This document shows positions 61,268 through 64,000 of a stretch of 64,000 nt of DNA, piece by piece (the first letter of the stretch is position 1; every line of letters starts with the position of its first letter). The stretch comes from Calidifontibacillus oryziterrae (GTDB lineage: Bacteria > Bacillota > Bacilli > Bacillales > Bacillaceae_J). Under the pieces are notes generated by a model, which was given only the letters and a program-made list of their open reading frames with translations, made no database searches and had not been told where the DNA came from. The position numbers were made by a program, and so were the translations under genes. The DNA is taken from assembly GCF_000331575.1 (NCBI RefSeq), contig NZ_ANOK01000003.1, positions 1-64,000 of the forward strand, read 5' to 3'.

Positions 61268-62497
61268 ATGGAGAAAGATAAAAGATGGGATATTGCATCA
61301 CTAGCATCGATTCCACTTGTTATGACATTAGGAAATTCAATGCTAATCCCCGTTTTACCAACATTAGAAAAAGAACTAAATATAAGTGGATTTCAATCCA
61401 GCTTAATCATAACTGTTTATTCGGTTGTAGCAATTATCCTCATACCAATAGCTGGTTTTCTTTCCGATCGTATCGGACGAAAAATGATTATTATCCCAAG
61501 CTTACTAATCGCAGCAATTGGTGGAGTTATTTCTGGGTGGGCAGCTTGGAAACTAAATGAGCCCTATTTCCTTATCATGGTAGGTAGGATTCTCCAAGGG
61601 ATAGGCGCAGCTGGAGCATCCCCAATCGTCCTACCACTTGTGGGAGATATATTTCGAGATGATAGAGATGTTAGTACAGGGTTAGGTATTATTGAAACAT
61701 CTAACACCTTTGGTAAAGTATTAAGTCCGATCCTCGGTGCACTTTTAGCTGGAGTGATATGGTATATGCCTTTTTGGTCTATACCAGTTTTTTGTATGGT
61801 ATCACTAGTAATGGTTCTTTTTTTAGTTAAATCACCACCTATTGCAGGAAAAGACAAAAATATAAAAACCTTCTATTATGAATTGAAGACAACTTTTAAA
61901 ACTAATGGCAGATGGTTATATTCAATCTTTACTATTGGTGGGATCATGATGTTTGTTCTTTTTGGAGTATTGTTTTATTTATCATCCATGCTAGAGGACG
62001 AACATCAAGTTATGGGGGTTAAAAAGGGGATTATCTTATCAATCCCGTTAGCTGCATTATGCTTTTCCTCTTATATTTCTGGAAAAGGGATAAAGAAAAA
62101 TAAAACAGTTATGAAATGGGTCACATTTTTTTCATTGCTACTATTAGCTATTACTGCCCTTGGAACTAGTTTTTCAACAGACATTTATGTTTTATTAACA
62201 TCGATGTTTATATTCGGTTTGGCTATTGGAGCAACGCTACCGTGTTTAGATGCTTTAATTACGGAGGGGATGGAAAAAGAGAAACGTGGTACAGTTACCT
62301 CGATTTATAGCAGTATGAGGTTTGTTGGTGTAGCGTTGGGCCCACCAATATTTTCATATTTGATGAAAATATCACATCAAATTATGTTCTATGTTATTAC
62401 AATTTCTATTGTTGTTGCTTTAACATTAACATTACTTGCTATTCGACCGGATCAAGAAGAAAAGAATCACATAAATAAAGAAATTTATCAGCCATAA
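61268..62497 (+). CDS. MFS multidrug-type exporter
   Basis: 409 residues, 12 helices. [12 protein letters not shown] motif A after helix 2, and the motif C-like [14 protein letters not shown] in helix 5 typical of drug/H+ antiporters (YfmO/Bmr-like). aggaaggt site, ATG start, terminator after. Substrate unknown. Confidence 0.88.
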   Translation: MEKDKRWDIASLASIPLVMTLGNSMLIPVLPTLEKELNISGFQSSLIITVYSVVAIILIPIAGFLSDRIGRKMIIIPSLLIAAIGGVISGWAAWKLNEPYFLIMVGRILQGIGAAGASPIVLPLVGDIFRDDRDVSTGLGIIETSNTFGKVLSPILGALLAGVIWYMPFWSIPVFCMVSLVMVLFLVKSPPIAGKDKNIKTFYYELKTTFKTNGRWLYSIFTIGGIMMFVLFGVLFYLSSMLEDEHQVMGVKKGIILSIPLAALCFSSYISGKGIKKNKTVMKWVTFFSLLLLAITALGTSFSTDIYVLLTSMFIFGLAIGATLPCLDALITEGMEKEKRGTVTSIYSSMRFVGVALGPPIFSYLMKISHQIMFYVITISIVVALTLTLLAIRPDQEEKNHINKEIYQP

Positions 62498-62500
62498 GAA

Positions 62501-62524
62501 AAAGGGGCTCTATTGCCCCTTATA
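62501..62524. terminator. terminator between convergent genes
   Basis: AAGGGGC-tctatt-GCCCCTT, flanked by AAAA on the left and T/A-rich sequence on the right. Confidence 0.85.
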
Positions 62525-62530
62525 TGTTTA

Positions 62531-62893
62531 TTAATCTGTTCCTTTACTAACATCAATTGTTGGATGCATGAATGGTGCCCCATTTGGTGTTTTTTTTGAT
62601 TCAACAAGCTCAATATTTTCCGCAGTATTCCAGCCAATATCATTTGTTGGATGGACCCATTCATCTCCAGCCATGATCGCAGGGTCTGTTTCGACACTCC
62701 AATTGTTCAATGGTGAATTTTTGGAATCATAAAAGCTGTCCCCAATTACAACCCCATGTTCATTTATAAATGGGGGTTTTATTTCGATTCCACTATTTTT
62801 AAACGAAGGCGAAGAGATTTGATGTGGCATTGTCTCATCAATCATAGGCGTTTTATCTTTAGCATTCTTGTTAGTCGAACGATTTTTATACAA
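62531..62893 (-). CDS. hypothetical protein, DUF3905-like
   Basis: 120 residues, soluble, rich in Asn/Pro/Asp: ISSPSFKNSGIEIKPPFINEHGVVIGDSFYDSKNSPL, WSVETDPAIMAGDEWVHPTNDIGWNTAENIEL. I believe this belongs to DUF3905, a Bacillaceae family probably tied to sporulation; that name is from memory. TTG start with AGGTGAAAG upstream. Confidence 0.7.
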   Translation of the reverse strand: MYKNRSTNKNAKDKTPMIDETMPHQISSPSFKNSGIEIKPPFINEHGVVIGDSFYDSKNSPLNNWSVETDPAIMAGDEWVHPTNDIGWNTAENIELVESKKTPNGAPFMHPTIDVSKGTD

Positions 62894-62982
62894 AAACTTT
62901 CACCTCGATATTCTTCTCATTTTTTACTTGCTGTTAGTATGTCACATATATATTTAGCTATGTAAAAAAAGCTTATAACATA

Positions 62983-63008
62983 AAAAAGCCTGCTACAATA
63001 GCAGGAAA
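62983..63008 (-). terminator. terminator after 59-aa membrane protein gene
   Basis: Minus-strand CCTGCTA-ttg-TAGCAGG followed by CTTTTTTA. Confidence 0.88.
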
Positions 63009-63010
63009 AA

Positions 63011-63190
63011 CTAATGAACATATTGATGCGGTTCATAAAAGGTAATTAGCACAATTCCCAATATAAATAAAGGGAACCAACCAATGGTAAGGAAGATAAA
63101 CATCCGCTTTGATGAAACTAAAACTTCTGAGATTGTAAAAAAATAACCAGAAATAATGAACCCAATAAATAAATAAATCATTAATGCCAT
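63011..63190 (-). CDS. small membrane protein (59 aa)
   Basis: 59 residues with two hydrophobic helices: MALMIYLFIGFIISGYFFT and FIFLTIGWFPLFILGIVLIT, ending FYEPHQYVH. AAGGGAG site about 11 bases before ATG 63190; terminator just after the stop. No family recognised. Not long enough for a standard ORF cut-off. Confidence 0.7.
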   Translation of the reverse strand: MALMIYLFIGFIISGYFFTISEVLVSSKRMFIFLTIGWFPLFILGIVLITFYEPHQYVH

Positions 63191-63433
63191 TTGGCATTCA
63201 GCTCCCTTATTTCTACAGCCTCCTTTGTTTTACAACATCAGTATATGCATGAAAATAAAAATAGGTTAATGTCCTATAATATATAGCCAACTTTTAGAAA
63301 TCAAATTATTATAGAATGATCTAGGTTGAAATGATCCATTATATAAATAGTACTATTATCAATAGCTTTAATAATGTACTTCAGTGAAAATAATAGTATT
63401 AAAATTAGTATTGAATATAAGGAGAGAAATCGA

Positions 63434-63598
63434 ATGAAGCGGAAAGTACCTCGTGATGCTGCAATTACGAATAATAAAACACCAGTTGAAAGTATGACAA
63501 AAATGGAGTTTAATACTGAGTTTACTGATACTATGGCGTTCAAGACTGCAGAACGAGCAAGAATTTCGAATCGTATCGAGGATGAGGGAAAACGTTAA
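63434..63598 (+). CDS. small hydrophilic protein (54 aa)
   Basis: 54 residues, MKRKVPRDAAITNNKTPVES...FTDTMAFKTAERARISNRIEDEGKR. Charged and glycine-poor, so not a clear SASP. aaggagag site (63420-63426) before ATG 63434. 14 bases before the broken gene below; probably same transcript. Function unknown; spore-associated by neighbourhood only. Confidence 0.65.
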   Translation: MKRKVPRDAAITNNKTPVESMTKMEFNTEFTDTMAFKTAERARISNRIEDEGKR

Positions 63599-63612
63599 AA
63601 GAAAGGATTACT

Positions 63613-63759
63613 ATGGAAAATAAAAAAAATCATATATAAAATCAGCCGCATAGTCCAGAATATGATTTACGTCCACAGTTAAAGCCTTCAACAGCCTATA
63701 ATTGGATCGAGAAAAGTGACCTAGTAATAAATCAAGTTGTAAAAAAATATGATATATAA
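63613..63759 (+). pseudogene. small gene interrupted by an in-frame TAA
   Basis: aaagga site and ATG 63613, then MENKKNHI, a TAA (63637-63639), and the frame continues without another stop as NQPHSPEYDLRPQLKPSTAY NWIEKSDLVINQVVKKYDI to TAA 63757-63759, followed by a terminator. The downstream part looks like a real protein (PEYDLRPQLKPS, Trp, amphipathic end). Either a nonsense mutation, a sequencing error, or translation from an internal start that I cannot find. Confidence 0.6.
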
Positions 63760-63789
63760 AAAGCAAGTGGTGGAATCCACTTGCTTTAC
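63757..63789 (+). terminator. terminator after the interrupted gene
   Basis: AAAGCAAGTGG-tggaat-CCACTTGCTTT, 11-bp perfect stem; serves also the minus-strand partial gene. Confidence 0.88.
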
Positions 63790-63795
63790 GAATCT

Positions 63796-64000
63796 TTATA
63801 TGTTTTTTTCAAGACACGAATATAAAAAGCTTTTTTTCAATGCTGGATTATAATAAACAAGTATTAAAGTATTATTTTTTTTCAAATCCCCATTTTTAAT
63901 ATAAGCTCCTATATCAAATGGTAGGATTTCAATAATGGTGTGTTTATGCATATCCTTCTCGGTTAATGAAAGAACTGAGAACTGTTTGCCAAGGGAAACG
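63796..64000 (-). CDS. C-terminal part of an unidentified protein (runs off the right edge)
   Basis: Open minus-strand frame of 67 codons up to the window edge, ending KNGDLKKNNTLILVYY then NPALKKSFLYSCLEKNI and TAA. Contains the segment KHTIIEILPFDIGAYI. No family recognised. Support is the long open frame and the terminator directly beyond its stop. The start is outside the window. Confidence 0.5.
   Translation of the reverse strand, partial: VSLGKQFSVLSLTEKDMHKHTIIEILPFDIGAYIKNGDLKKNNTLILVYYNPALKKSFLYSCLEKNI

Overview
The window is AT-rich chromosomal DNA from an aerobic, motile, endospore-forming low-GC Gram-positive bacterium, most likely Bacillaceae or a close relative. The signs are strong AGGAGG-type ribosome binding sites with frequent TTG/GTG starts, the 3' end of a 5S rRNA gene at the left edge, an alpha/beta-type small acid-soluble spore protein, a CotF-like coat protein, three YjcZ-family mini-genes, a Spo0E-like phosphatase and an FMN riboswitch in front of ribU. 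I see no transposase, integrase, phage gene or CRISPR array.

Layout. (1) 0-6 kb: end of an rRNA operon, a KamA-type radical SAM enzyme, a membrane diguanylate cyclase, a YbaK-type tRNA editing protein and a chemotaxis receptor. (2) 6.4-21.2 kb: a cluster that looks built for benzoate or a similar aryl acid. It holds a two-subunit CoA-transferase family pair, a hot-dog thioesterase, a PaaX-type regulator, a BenE benzoate symporter that lacks a normal start codon, a five-gene branched-chain-type ABC importer, a divergent PaaA/PaaB/PaaC-like di-iron oxygenase whose PaaD maturation factor is split into two genes, a crotonase with a BoxC-like signature, and a benzoate-CoA ligase family enzyme. (3) 21.3-41.3 kb: an MFS carrier and a canonical phenylacetate cluster (paaK, paaA, an eleven-copy 51-bp tandem repeat, paaB, paaC, paaD, an EthD-like gene, paaF, paaG, an aldehyde dehydrogenase, paaH, paaJ, another crotonase, a second paaX), a second ABC importer and paaI. 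(4) 41.4-64 kb: housekeeping, signalling and sporulation genes, including a VanY-type peptidase, a Met-rich two-component system, glgC, an MCP, a SulP transporter, YitT and CorC/HlyC membrane proteins, ribU with its riboswitch, coat and spore genes, and an MFS exporter.

How the genes fit together (inference). The canonical module would activate phenylacetate with PaaK, epoxidise it with PaaABC matured by PaaD, isomerise it with PaaG, open the ring and oxidise the aldehyde, then beta-oxidise with PaaF/H/J. The upstream module has the same design but is paired with a benzoate-CoA ligase and a benzoate symporter. The most interesting hypothesis is therefore that the divergent PaaABC complex is a benzoyl-CoA (or related aryl-CoA) oxygenase doing the job BoxAB does elsewhere. 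Each module has its own PaaX repressor and ABC importer. A TATGACGT/ACGTCATA motif lies in the promoters of paaK, paaA and paaX2. No PaaE-type reductase, BoxAB, or MaoC-type ring hydrolase is present in the window, so those functions must be elsewhere or be replaced.
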